A stretch of 24,451 bases of DNA from a virus. The stretch is taken from positions 1 to 24,451 of IMG/VR virus record IMGVR_UViG_3300013306_000055; one strand, 5' to 3'. A program made the position numbers and the translations under genes. The notes below the pieces were generated by a model. That model was not told the origin of the DNA. It made no database searches and worked only from the letters and a program-made list of their open reading frames with translations. Below, piece after piece: positions 4,838 through 12,745 of the stretch (within the stretch, counting starts at the first letter, position 1; each line of letters begins with the position of its first letter).

Positions 4838-6483
4838 GACACGTAGGCGTAGGGGATGCCGCCCTGCGCCGTGATGGCGGGTGACGTTGCCGGGGTTGAC
4901 GCGGCGTTGGTTAGTGCCGTGCCGCTGTCGCCGTTGAGGATGGGCGGGATGCTCATGGCGTTCGATGATCCGCCCATGCCGCGGAGTGCGGTCACGGTGG
5001 TGGCTACCTCACAGAATCCGACGTAGTAGAGCCCGTCCGCGGGGACTGTGTAGGTGCTGGTTAGTGGCAGCGTGAGGGTGGCTCCGGCGGTCCATGCCCC
5101 AGTGTTGTCAGCGGTGGTCCTGAGCAGGTTGCGGGAGCCGTCGAGGAGAGCGAACCAGCGGTTTGTGAGTCCTGCTGGTACCGCCCCTGAGAGGTACGTG
5201 ATGCTGGAGACTATGGCGCCCTTGGGTAGCCAAACGGCAGTGAGTCGCATGGTGCCCGAGGTGAGCGCCGGGACCGATGCGGCCGCGACAGTGCGCCGGT
5301 CCATCGTGGTCGCTAGGGCGCCCGCCGGGGAGAACCGGACGTTGATCGCGTCCACGTAGTCCTTGCGGGTCACTTCGTTGGCATTGCCCGGCGCGTCGGT
5401 GACGGTGGCGCGTCGGTGTGCGACGTCGCCGTTCGCGTCACGCTTGACCAGGGTGGACGGGGTGGCTGCGTTGGTGGCAGCATCCGCCGTAGCCTTGTCT
5501 GCCGCAGACATGGTCCCGGCGGCTACGGATGTGGCTGCCGGGAGTTGCGCAACGGGAACCTTTGTTCCGGCATCGAGGGTGGCCACACCGGACGCGGCGC
5601 CCTTCTGGGACGCGTCGAGCTTGGAGGTTTCCACCGATTTGGCGGCGTACGTGGTAGCCGCCGTGGACGCGTCCAGCTTGGATGTCTCTACCGACTTCGC
5701 TGCGTAGGTGGTCGCTGCAACCGAGGCGTCTAGCTTGCTCGTCTCAACCGACTTGGCGGCGTATGTCGTGGCGGCGGTTGAGGCGTCCAGCTTCGAGGTT
5801 TCGACGGACTTGGCAGCGTACGTGGTGGACGCCGTTGCTGCGTCGAGTTTCGGGCCGGCGGCAGCGGCAGCGATGGCCTGCACTGCGGTGCGGGTGGATG
5901 TGGCGGGCCCGGTGACGAGCGCCGCAACGTTGGAGTCTGTTGGCGCCGCGGAGGCTGCCGCTGCCGCAGCTGATGCAGCCGAGGCAACGGCCGCGGCCTG
6001 AGCCGATGCGGCAAGGGCTTCGGCCTGTTCCGTGCCGAGCCCGGGGGATGAGGGAACGGCTACGACCGTGGACAGGTCAAGCGTGCCCCCGGCGGGGATG
6101 ACGAACGAATGCGACGGGAGCGCCAGGGTTGAGCCGTTGACCGGGCTGAGCTTGTAAGACGCGGTCCACGTCCAGCCCGTCACGGACAGGTCGGGATCAT
6201 CCGTAGCGGTCAGCCATACGCCGCGGTAGGCGGGGGTGAGGGTGCCCTGTGCCGGCGTGCTGAGGTAGCCCTGATCATCAATAACCGCCGTTACTGGGGG
6301 CAGGAGCATCGTCACCGGGTTGGGGCCCGCGGTGACGTTCGGAGTGTACGGGATGGACGGCGTAAGTGTCACCGTGCCGACCGCAGGAACATAGTCCTGG
6401 TCGGTGTCAGCGTCCGAGCCGTCCAGCACGCCCACAAGGAACTGGCCCACGACTTTACCCGTGGAGATATTGGAGGGTAGCAA
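4834..6483 (-). CDS. Tail fibre with four 19-aa repeats
   Basis: A 549-aa fibre. Residues about 1-148 form an N-terminal domain that probably docks on the tail. Residues about 152-212 are a very Ala-rich helix. Residues 213-288 hold four tandem 19-residue repeats (TYAAKSVETSKLDAS core). Residues about 290-390 contain an Asn/Thr-rich linker and a DYVDA segment like fibre trimerisation regions. The last about 150 residues are a likely beta-sandwich receptor-binding tip. The start is TTG 6483, backed by AGGAGA 5 bases upstream. It follows the upstream minor tail gene by 9 bases. Its stop overlaps that of the zinc-knuckle gene on the other strand. Confidence 0.85.
   Translation of the reverse strand: MLPSNISTGKVVGQFLVGVLDGSDADTDQDYVPAVGTVTLTPSIPYTPNVTAGPNPVTMLLPPVTAVIDDQGYLSTPAQGTLTPAYRGVWLTATDDPDLSVTGWTWTASYKLSPVNGSTLALPSHSFVIPAGGTLDLSTVVAVPSSPGLGTEQAEALAASAQAAAVASAASAAAAAASAAPTDSNVAALVTGPATSTRTAVQAIAAAAAGPKLDAATASTTYAAKSVETSKLDASTAATTYAAKSVETSKLDASVAATTYAAKSVETSKLDASTAATTYAAKSVETSKLDASQKGAASGVATLDAGTKVPVAQLPAATSVAAGTMSAADKATADAATNAATPSTLVKRDANGDVAHRRATVTDAPGNANEVTRKDYVDAINVRFSPAGALATTMDRRTVAAASVPALTSGTMRLTAVWLPKGAIVSSITYLSGAVPAGLTNRWFALLDGSRNLLRTTADNTGAWTAGATLTLPLTSTYTVPADGLYYVGFCEVATTVTALRGMGGSSNAMSIPPILNGDSGTALTNAASTPATSPAITAQGGIPYAYVS
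5620..5847 (-). repeat. Four tandem 57-bp coding repeats (fibre shaft)
   Basis: Each unit encodes LDA(S/A)xAxTTYAAKSVETSK. The peptide copies differ at only 1-3 positions, but the DNA copies differ at many third positions (for example GTA, GTC, GTG; AGC, TCC, TCG). A fifth partial unit (LDAS) follows. The spacing by exactly 19 codons keeps the frame; this is not a CRISPR array. Confidence 0.9.
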
Positions 6484-6492
6484 GGGTATCTC

Positions 6493-7380
6493 CTAGGGAA
6501 GTGTGGCGGGGTCGGTGGGGACGGTGTCGCCGTAGTAGCGCCCGCCAGCGTTGAACTGCTTGTTGAACTCGGCAAGGTCCGCGGCGTTGGCCGCGTCGTA
6601 GGTGCGGCCCGAGACTGTCAGGTCTTCGATGTAGCCGCGATAGAAGACATGCGCGCCGTGGAGGCCCGCCTTCCCTGCGCCAGCGTTGATGGTCAGGAAG
6701 TTGCCCAACTCGAAGATGGAGTAGCGTCCTGCCGTGCTTACCTGCCCGGTGAAGCTGACCGCAGGGTTGGTGACGCCCTGGTTGCGGATCATGGGAGTGT
6801 TCAGCACGCCGCGATCCTTGCCGACTACTCCGAGTGATGTGCCGCCCTGCGACCCGCCCGCCGAGACGGTGCCGAGGCCGAACAGGTAGGAATCGCCCGC
6901 CGACTGCGACGCACCGCCGAACACATCATTCGAGCCGGTCGCGATCTTTGTCGGCTTCGCCCAGTGCGAGAAGTAGTAGGAGTGCGACGGGTTGGCCTTG
7001 ATGTAGTCGATGATCGCCAGCGGGATCTGCGCTTGAAAGCCCTGGTTGCTGGCCGTCTGCGTCTGGGACTGGATCGCGTGGATGCCGCCCCGGGGGGTCC
7101 GCTCCACCTTGCCCGTAGTCCCAGACATGCCAATGACCTGCATGGGAACATCAAGGGTGGTTTTGTCCGTGACGCCTAGCGTGTGTGCTGCGACGTCGCG
7201 GACAAGGTTGGTGATCTTCGCCCCGTTGACGGGCACGCCGGACGGGAACGTGCCCAGCGTGTGCGCTGCTTCGATGAGGAGCAGCGAACCAGCGGCCTCG
7301 ACCCGGTCAATAGCGTTCAGGTACTCGTTGGACGAGCCGGTGAACTCGATGTCAAGTACCTGCAGTTTTCCGTTTGCCAT
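6493..7380 (-). CDS. Minor tail protein
   Basis: A 295-aa protein. I recognise no catalytic motif. It is Gly/Ser-rich with mainly beta-strand-like sequence. The end (YIEDLTVSGRTY, then FNAGGRYYGDT) resembles the end of LamG-like/concanavalin-like minor tail proteins of Arthrobacter and Microbacterium phages, in which such domains bind cell-surface sugars. The start is ATG 7380 with AAGGAG 8 bases upstream, partly inside the end of the preceding gene. Position between two fibre genes suggests part of the receptor-binding apparatus. Confidence 0.75.
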   Translation of the reverse strand: MANGKLQVLDIEFTGSSNEYLNAIDRVEAAGSLLLIEAAHTLGTFPSGVPVNGAKITNLVRDVAAHTLGVTDKTTLDVPMQVIGMSGTTGKVERTPRGGIHAIQSQTQTASNQGFQAQIPLAIIDYIKANPSHSYYFSHWAKPTKIATGSNDVFGGASQSAGDSYLFGLGTVSAGGSQGGTSLGVVGKDRGVLNTPMIRNQGVTNPAVSFTGQVSTAGRYSIFELGNFLTINAGAGKAGLHGAHVFYRGYIEDLTVSGRTYDAANAADLAEFNKQFNAGGRYYGDTVPTDPATLP

Positions 7381-7392
7381 CTAGGGCGCTCC

Positions 7393-9507
7393 TTAGTTCC
7401 AGTTGCGTGCGCGGATGCGTGCCGCGATTCGGGCGCCGATGACGTTGTATCCGGCCTGGTTGAAGTGGGTCGCGTCGGTCATGAGCGACGGAGGGATGTT
7501 GTTCGCCGCAATCGCTGCCGTGTCATCCGACGTAGGGGTGATCCCGGCGGCTGCGAGTCCGCTGCTGATCATGTAGGAACGCAGGTCCTCGAACCGGCTC
7601 CCGTATGCCGCCGCGAGAGCGGCGTTGACCGCGTCGTTGCCGGGCGTCGTCAGCCCGATCACGAGATAGCGCTTGTCGTACGGAGTGAGCCACGCAACCA
7701 TCGAGGCGATGTCGCGGAGGATGGCCGTCTGCTGGGTGGCGTTGTTCGTGCCGGCCCAGATGATGACGTTGTCCGCCCGCTTGCTGACGCCCTCAGTGCC
7801 GATAAACGGGGTGGAGGGCGGGCATGCGGTGGCGGAACCTGCGGCGTCCCTCGCGAACGTCCAGACGTGAGTGCTGGCGTCGTGGTAGAGGGTGCCGGGA
7901 ACTCCTGCGAGCGTGCCCTCCATGGCGAGGACGGACGTGCCAGAGGGGCGCCATCCGTCCGTAGGGGATACGACGGTCACGCCAACGCTGCCAGAAGCGG
8001 GGATAGAGTCGCCAGTCACGGTCAGCAAGGGACGGAGCCCGCCCTGCCTGACCGCGATTTCAAAAGTAGCCTGCCCCTGCCGCCCGCCGTTGTAGACGGG
8101 AACGCCGAGGTCAGCGGCAACAACTTCGGGCCATGTCGGGGACGCCTGCCCGGTCGCCTGGGAGTATGTGAGGGAGTCGCCCCACGCAGCCCAAGACGTG
8201 GTCGGAAACACTGGACGTCCGACGCCTGTTGCGGCTGTGATCCACTGCGGCCCGCTGCCCGTCTCAACCCGGACCGTGGACTGATCCAGCAGGGTCGGGT
8301 TCGAGGCGCCCGCGATGGTGCCCAGCAGGGCCCGAACACCCGTTGACGGGGTGTTCAGGTAGACCTTGCTGCCGCTCACTTCGGGCACGAGCGATTCAGT
8401 CGTGGAGCCGACGCCCATGCGGGCCTTTAGGGAGTCCACGACACGCTGAGTGAGCTTCCCATCCTTGGCGATCTCCAGGTCTGAGCGGCGCCGGGACGCA
8501 TCGACAACAGCCCACGCCACAACATCGTTGGACAGGACCGTCCAGCCAGTACCCAGCCCGGACGCAACCAGGTCATCGACACGGGATGTTTGCGCGACGT
8601 TGACCGCTTCGACAGCATCAATCCGGGCGTCGATGGATTCCCACGCCAGCCACCCGGAACTGTTGCGCATCCGGAAGTAGTGGCGGCTCGGCGTCCCGTA
8701 GGTGTCGGCGATGTGGACGCCGTTAGTCGCGGACCAGAAGAAGGACCGGAGCGTTATGACCGCGTTCTGCGGGTAGTTCAGGGACGCCCAGTTGGAGTCC
8801 GCCACCGCGGTGTAGGAGCCTGTGGTGATGATGGTGTTCAGGTTGGTTCCGGCGGCGAGGAGGAAGCCGTTGAGGCGCCCGTCCTGCTCAGTGTTCTTGA
8901 CCTCAACATTGTCGATCCGGGTTCCGAGCCCAGCGCTCTTGGAATCGGTGTAGGCCTTCGCGGCCACATCGCCCGCGTCGGTGTAGGTCTTCGCGTCCGC
9001 TACTGCGCCCGTGCGAGCCGCGGTAATCGCAGTGTCCTGCGAGGTGTTCTTCGACTCGACGGCGGTGAGTCGCCCGTCCTGCGTGACGTTCTTGTCGGTC
9101 AGCGAGTCAATCGCGGCCTGTTGGAGAACGTTGCCATCAGTACCCCTATCGCCCTTTGTGACCACCTTGTTCGGGAAGTTCATGGCGATCATGTCCGCGA
9201 TGGGTCCGCCAGCGTCGGGGACGAGGAGGCGCCACTTCGGGGTGATGCTCCGGCTAATGCCCTTCGACTGCCAATTAACCGTCAGCCTGTACAGTGCGTA
9301 GGGGTTCGTCGCGGTGGACGGATGCAGGTCCACGGAGAAGCTGCCATCACTGGCGGGCGTGACACTGACAGGCTCCTGCGGGATGAGTGTCCCGGACCCA
9401 GCAGTGACCATGTCCTCATCAATTTCGAACACCAGCTCGGGGGCGCGGTTCCCCAAGCTGACGAGCCCCACGTCCTTGAGGTAGCCGGTTACGGTGGCGA
9501 GTGCCAT
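7393..9507 (-). CDS. Tail fibre with C-terminal SGNH/GDSL hydrolase
   Basis: A 704-aa two-part protein. Residues about 1-120 are a beta-rich adapter like those starting phage fibres. Residues about 125-215 and 290-365 contain heptad-like stretches (QDGRLTAVESKNTSQDTAI; IDAVEAVN) expected of a trimeric coiled coil. The last about 270 residues are an SGNH hydrolase: GDS with nucleophile S445 (AAWGDSLTY), a glycine block at about 474 (VYNGGRQGQ), GTNN with N588, and D678-x-x-H681 (TDATHFNQAG). These enzymes remove ester groups; here the likely substrate is an acetylated wall or capsule sugar on the host. The start was set at ATG 9507 (GGAGG 6 bases upstream), not the upstream in-frame start at 9525. 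Confidence 0.88.
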   Translation of the reverse strand: MALATVTGYLKDVGLVSLGNRAPELVFEIDEDMVTAGSGTLIPQEPVSVTPASDGSFSVDLHPSTATNPYALYRLTVNWQSKGISRSITPKWRLLVPDAGGPIADMIAMNFPNKVVTKGDRGTDGNVLQQAAIDSLTDKNVTQDGRLTAVESKNTSQDTAITAARTGAVADAKTYTDAGDVAAKAYTDSKSAGLGTRIDNVEVKNTEQDGRLNGFLLAAGTNLNTIITTGSYTAVADSNWASLNYPQNAVITLRSFFWSATNGVHIADTYGTPSRHYFRMRNSSGWLAWESIDARIDAVEAVNVAQTSRVDDLVASGLGTGWTVLSNDVVAWAVVDASRRRSDLEIAKDGKLTQRVVDSLKARMGVGSTTESLVPEVSGSKVYLNTPSTGVRALLGTIAGASNPTLLDQSTVRVETGSGPQWITAATGVGRPVFPTTSWAAWGDSLTYSQATGQASPTWPEVVAADLGVPVYNGGRQGQATFEIAVRQGGLRPLLTVTGDSIPASGSVGVTVVSPTDGWRPSGTSVLAMEGTLAGVPGTLYHDASTHVWTFARDAAGSATACPPSTPFIGTEGVSKRADNVIIWAGTNNATQQTAILRDIASMVAWLTPYDKRYLVIGLTTPGNDAVNAALAAAYGSRFEDLRSYMISSGLAAAGITPTSDDTAAIAANNIPPSLMTDATHFNQAGYNVIGARIAARIRARNWN

Positions 9508-9530
9508 ATGGTGCCTCCTGGGCATGGGAA

Positions 9531-9549
9531 AGCCCGCGCACGGCGGGCT
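9531..9549. terminator. Stem-loop between lipoprotein and SGNH fibre genes
   Basis: AGCCCGC-GCACG-GCGGGCT forms a 7-bp GC-rich stem. On the + strand it is followed by GGGGTTTT, on the minus strand by only TTTCCC. It may insulate the lipoprotein promoter from rightward read-through, or weakly attenuate the late transcript ahead of the fibre gene. The U-tract is imperfect on both sides. Confidence 0.4.
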
Positions 9550-9553
9550 GGGG

Positions 9554-9582
9554 TTTTAATCTGTGAACCCATCGGCTACACT
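9554..9582 (+). promoter_or_regulatory. Possible promoter giving a leaderless lipoprotein mRNA
   Basis: TTTTAA (9554-9559), a 17-bp spacer and TACACT (9577-9582) resemble a sigma-A-type promoter with a TANNNT -10. The A of the ATG at 9589 is the 7th base after the -10, where transcription normally begins, and no ribosome binding site precedes the ATG. Together this suggests leaderless translation, common in Actinobacteria. Confidence 0.4.
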
Positions 9583-9588
9583 CAGCGC

Positions 9589-9900
9589 ATGGGGAAAATT
9601 GGGGGACTCGCGTTAGTGGCCGTACTCGGCCTAACCGGGTGCGCATCCTCGCAGGCTGCACCTGAACCAGCGAGCACCGTCACCGTTCAGCCGGTTCAGG
9701 TAGCGCAGCCCGTCAAGGTTGGCATCTACAAGGACATGTCAGAGCCCGAGTTCGCCGACTTTGAGCGCCGCCTGTGCGCGTCCATCGCCGCAGGCAACAC
9801 GGTCGAGGACACGGTTGCTATACAGATGAACTTCTTCGGACCGAAGGCCGCGGCGGACATGCGGACCGTGGGGAACTCGGTCAGAGACACCGCCTGCTAG
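9589..9900 (+). CDS. Phage-encoded lipoprotein (moron)
   Basis: A 103-aa protein with a lipoprotein signal: K3, a hydrophobic stretch to about residue 14, and the lipobox L15-T16-G17-C18, so the mature protein would be lipidated at C18 on the outer face of the membrane. A Pro/Val-rich spacer (about 25-45) leads to a small helical domain with C63 and C103, possibly disulfide-linked. The fold slightly recalls DUF732-type secreted proteins, but I do not recognise it. It is opposite to all its neighbours, has a possible leaderless promoter, and shares CTAG (9897-9900) with the next fibre gene's stop. Small phage lipoproteins of this type are known to block superinfection (for example Ltp of phage TP-J34); that role here is inferred. 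Confidence 0.82.
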   Translation: MGKIGGLALVAVLGLTGCASSQAAPEPASTVTVQPVQVAQPVKVGIYKDMSEPEFADFERRLCASIAAGNTVEDTVAIQMNFFGPKAAADMRTVGNSVRDTAC

Positions 9901-10733
9901 ACAACGCGGTAAATCCGGCCCGTTGCTGGATCGCAGTAGAGGTTTGGCGTAACCCCTGACCGGGTTTGCAGACCACCTATTGTGATTCCGTCTGACAGTA
10001 CGTTCACCGAAGTCCCGGAGTATGTGGCAATGGTTGCCGCACTTCCATCGACCACCACATAGGCCCCGGCGGCGTTCAGTGACGCCACGTCACCGGAGAT
10101 TCCAACCGCTGCCGCGCTACCGGACTTCGCCAATTGCGCGCCGCCCGGGGTAGCCGCGACGTAGGTTCCATTCGTGAACTTCACGCTGCCAGAAATGAAG
10201 CTTGGGTCAATCGTTACGGCCCCGGCGACAATCTTGCCCGTGGTGACGTTCAGGTCATTCTTCAGCGTGGTCACACCCTCAACCGAGAGTGTCCCGGTTG
10301 TCTTGGTTGCCCCGTTGAGGTTCGTTGGCCCGTTGTTCGTGAACGTACCCGTGCTGGTGACGTTGCCCGTTATGTCCGTTGCACCGTTGATATGGGTCGG
10401 ACCGTTTAGCTTCGTGTCACCCGTGACGGTTGCGTTGCCAGCAATGTTCGTGGGCCCGTTGAGGTTCGTTGTTCCAGTGAACGTGGATGGGCCGGACTGG
10501 GTTAGCGTGCCAGTGAACGCGATAGTCCCGTTAGCCTGGAGCGTGCCCGTAATCGTCGCCGTACCGGCGACGTTGAGCCCGCCATTGCTGATGGTGATGA
10601 CGCCGCCATTATAGACCTCAAATCCGCCTTCACCGACAGCTCCGGAGTTCATTGGCGAGGCATTCTCCAACGCCCTGAGTCGCCGGAAAATCTCACCGAT
10701 TTGAGACTGTGAAAGGTTGTCGATCAAGCCCAT
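9897..10733 (-). CDS. Minor tail protein with hexapeptide beta-fibre shaft
   Basis: A 278-aa protein. Residues about 8-26 (SQSQIGEIFRRLRALENA) form a short amphipathic helix. Residues 52-153 are 17 uninterrupted six-residue units with Gly at the sixth place, such as TTNLNG, PTNIAG, DTKLNG. This pattern is typical of intertwined trimeric beta-helical phage shafts. The tail domain (about 160-278) resembles fibre tips and ends with CDPATGRIYRVV. The start ATG 10733 follows the upstream stop by a single base. It lies between the tail-base gene and the first enzyme-bearing fibre, so is likely a central spike or side fibre. Confidence 0.85.
   Translation of the reverse strand: MGLIDNLSQSQIGEIFRRLRALENASPMNSGAVGEGGFEVYNGGVITISNGGLNVAGTATITGTLQANGTIAFTGTLTQSGPSTFTGTTNLNGPTNIAGNATVTGDTKLNGPTHINGATDITGNVTSTGTFTNNGPTNLNGATKTTGTLSVEGVTTLKNDLNVTTGKIVAGAVTIDPSFISGSVKFTNGTYVAATPGGAQLAKSGSAAAVGISGDVASLNAAGAYVVVDGSAATIATYSGTSVNVLSDGITIGGLQTRSGVTPNLYCDPATGRIYRVV
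10275..10580 (-). repeat. 17 hexapeptide (18-bp) coding repeats
   Basis: The six-codon period runs through residues 52-153 of the minor tail protein with no slip of register. Most units follow x-T/x-x-(hydrophobic)-x-G; NG and TG endings dominate. Confidence 0.85.
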
Positions 10734-10734
10734 G

Positions 10735-10860
10735 TCATAGCCCCGTAATCTTGAAGTCGCCTCCGCCTAGAGGTCCGAGCGGGGGAGCCTCCTCCAGAAC
10801 TTTTAGGCGCCATAGAATCTCATCGAGTTGAGCCCGTGAATCGTTGTCGTTTGACGTCAT
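10735..10860 (-). CDS. 41-aa protein like the N-terminus of the next fibre
   Basis: ATG 10860 to TGA 10735. The sequence SRAQLDEILWRLKVLEEAPP aligns with SQSQIGEIFRRLRALENASP of the following fibre protein, and both continue into a Gly-rich stretch with G(D/G)F. It is therefore a short duplicate of the fibre's N-terminal helix without shaft and tip. Starts one base after the upstream TGA and ends one base before the next ATG, so it is translationally coupled in the operon. The preceding base order around the start lacks a strong Shine-Dalgarno (GGAGCATGAC only). It may cap or co-assemble with the fibre, or be a decayed copy. Confidence 0.65.
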   Translation of the reverse strand: MTSNDNDSRAQLDEILWRLKVLEEAPPLGPLGGGDFKITGL

Positions 10861-10861
10861 G

Positions 10862-11959
10862 TCATGCTCCTGTAGGTTGGAATTCAAGCTTGACCTCGTG
10901 GCCAAGAGTGCCGCCGAGACTGCCGCTGAACTTGATCAGCCGATGTGATGTGATGCCAGTAGGTATCCATGGATCGCCCGCTGAGGTGATGCGTATGGTG
11001 TCGCCCAAGCTAAGGTCGGTCGCGCCCGGCGTGCCAGCCTTCAGGACCGACATGGAATACTGCCTGGTTGGGACCGACAACGCCCGCGAACGCTCAACCG
11101 CCAGATCGCCCAGCACGCCAAGACTCTTGACGCCCTTAAACGATGTGACGCCCTCAGCAGCGGGCCGGGAATGATCCGCAACAGGGTTAGAGCGGACCTT
11201 AGTGTTCTTCTCCGTACCCTCACCAGCCGCGTACGCGTTGTTAGCGAATCGGCTAGTGTCAGTTGTGGCGGACACCTTCAAGGCGGCTGCCTTCGGGGCG
11301 TCCAGGTTGTACTCCCACGAACCACCAGATGACAGGTTCGGAGCCGCCCGCATCACCCATTCCAGCGAACCCGACGAACCCCAACGCGGGGTGAAGTCAA
11401 TGTCCGGCCCGCCATCCGACTCCATAACGTTCTTCAACGAATCAGTGACAAGCTCCATCGTGTACCCGTAAAACGACCTTGTCGCAGTGCCGGAGACATC
11501 GGCAGGGAAAACGATAGGCAGCGAATACCAACCGCCCGGCGAGATAACTTCCTGCACAAGACGCTTAGCAATCGTCCCCAACGACAGCGGCCCGTAACTC
11601 AGCATCGCCGTCATGATGTTCGGAACCCCATGCGGGACGGCCATCCGATCAGCCAGGATCGACCAAATATCAGAATGGTCAACCCGTAGCGTCCCCGCGT
11701 CCTTGTCATAGCTGGTCCCGTCAATGACACCCGCAGCAACAACCGTCGCGCCGACCTCGTAAACCAGCGTGTTCGTCCGCTCCACAATCAGGCTACGACG
11801 ATCAAGCTTCTTCACCATCGAATCGTTCACCGGGATAGTCGCCTGCCCCGATGAACCCTCGTTGAAGCAGCGAGCCCAGGTGAAATCCGTTACCGGGATG
11901 ACGTTCAGCCGGGCGCCCGTGATCGTGTCGCACACCCAGACCCGTTCCAATGCAGTCAC
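10862..11959 (-). CDS. Tail-base protein, ReqiPepy6 Gp37-like
   Basis: A 365-aa protein matching the general layout of the siphovirus Gp37-like/tail-associated protein family: an N-terminal beta domain (RVWVCDTITGARLNVIPV; TWARCFNEGSSGQATIPV), a middle region, and a C-terminal part with SLGDTIRITS and a conserved end (GHEVKLEFQP). It forms part of the distal tail hub. The start is GTG 11959 with AGGAGG 4 bases upstream. It follows the distal tail gene by 9 bases and is followed at once by the small fibre-like gene. Confidence 0.8.
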   Translation of the reverse strand: MTALERVWVCDTITGARLNVIPVTDFTWARCFNEGSSGQATIPVNDSMVKKLDRRSLIVERTNTLVYEVGATVVAAGVIDGTSYDKDAGTLRVDHSDIWSILADRMAVPHGVPNIMTAMLSYGPLSLGTIAKRLVQEVISPGGWYSLPIVFPADVSGTATRSFYGYTMELVTDSLKNVMESDGGPDIDFTPRWGSSGSLEWVMRAAPNLSSGGSWEYNLDAPKAAALKVSATTDTSRFANNAYAAGEGTEKNTKVRSNPVADHSRPAAEGVTSFKGVKSLGVLGDLAVERSRALSVPTRQYSMSVLKAGTPGATDLSLGDTIRITSAGDPWIPTGITSHRLIKFSGSLGGTLGHEVKLEFQPTGA

Positions 11960-11968
11960 AGGGCCTCC

Positions 11969-12745
11969 TTAGATGTAGGTGTCAAGCAAGGTCACAGCCG
12001 CCGTGCCGGATCCTGTAGTGATCGGTTGGAGGCGCATGTCAGTCGCCAAAGAGCCACCCTGGATGCGCCACAAATCAGCACGTGTCACGCCACCCGAAAC
12101 AACCGAGCCATTACGGACCAGCAAGCCAGTAGACATGTCAATCGTGTGCGGAATCGCACCCAGCGCCGTAGTCACCCGATACTCGGCGCCGCCCGACGAC
12201 TGCAACACATACCCGCCCGGGAACGAACCCGATACGGTCACGGTCGGGTAGCCGACAGTGTTCCCGCGATGAAATAGCGTTGTGTAGCTCGAGCCTGACG
12301 AGATGCTGTACGTGTTCGTGCTGCCGTACTTCAAAGGGTTCGGGCACCACACTTGGATCTGGAACGACGCAATATCATTCCCGCCGATCTCGGTGAACAT
12401 CGTCTTAGCGGCCAAACGGCAATCAGCCCACTGCACATCACCATCACGCTCCACCTGGATCCGCCCAGTGTCGCCGCCAGCGAGGAGGCCTGTAAGCCTG
12501 CCCCGCAACCAGTGGAGTTGCCGGCCCGAATCGGCAATGGCGCTCCCACTGATAGCGACAGTCCGCGAACCCTGATACCCCGGCAAATCAAACATGCCGT
12601 GAGCCTGCGGACGCGGCAACTGATCCAACCGCATGTCAACGCCGTCATCCCAGCCCGCGAAACCATCAGGGGAAATAATGAACCCATCCGAGCCCTGCCC
12701 GTAAAAGTCCAGGCCCGCAATCGTGACCCTCAAACCGTCAGTCAT
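11969..12745 (-). CDS. Distal tail protein (Dit-like)
   Basis: A 258-aa protein downstream of the tape measure, where the Dit hub is expected. The N-terminal half (about 1-135) has the typical pattern: a beta-rich start, a GxxDMRLDQLPRPQAHG segment and FQIQVWCPNPLKYG, which marks the end of the conserved Dit ring domain. The remaining 120 residues (Gly/Ser-rich, SFPGGYVLQSSGGAEYRV) form a beta-sandwich extension that might bind carbohydrate. ATG 12745 overlaps the tape-measure TGA as ATGA. Confidence 0.85.
   Translation of the reverse strand: MTDGLRVTIAGLDFYGQGSDGFIISPDGFAGWDDGVDMRLDQLPRPQAHGMFDLPGYQGSRTVAISGSAIADSGRQLHWLRGRLTGLLAGGDTGRIQVERDGDVQWADCRLAAKTMFTEIGGNDIASFQIQVWCPNPLKYGSTNTYSISSGSSYTTLFHRGNTVGYPTVTVSGSFPGGYVLQSSGGAEYRVTTALGAIPHTIDMSTGLLVRNGSVVSGGVTRADLWRIQGGSLATDMRLQPITTGSGTAAVTLLDTYI

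Noticed and set aside
5620-5847. Regular 57-bp repeats suggestive of a CRISPR array
   Set aside because: No unique spacers; the units are in-frame codons of a fibre protein.
7183-9588. Large + strand open frames opposite the minor tail and SGNH fibre genes
   Set aside because: Shadows of the real minus-strand genes; only the last 103 codons (from 9589) form a plausible protein with a lipobox.
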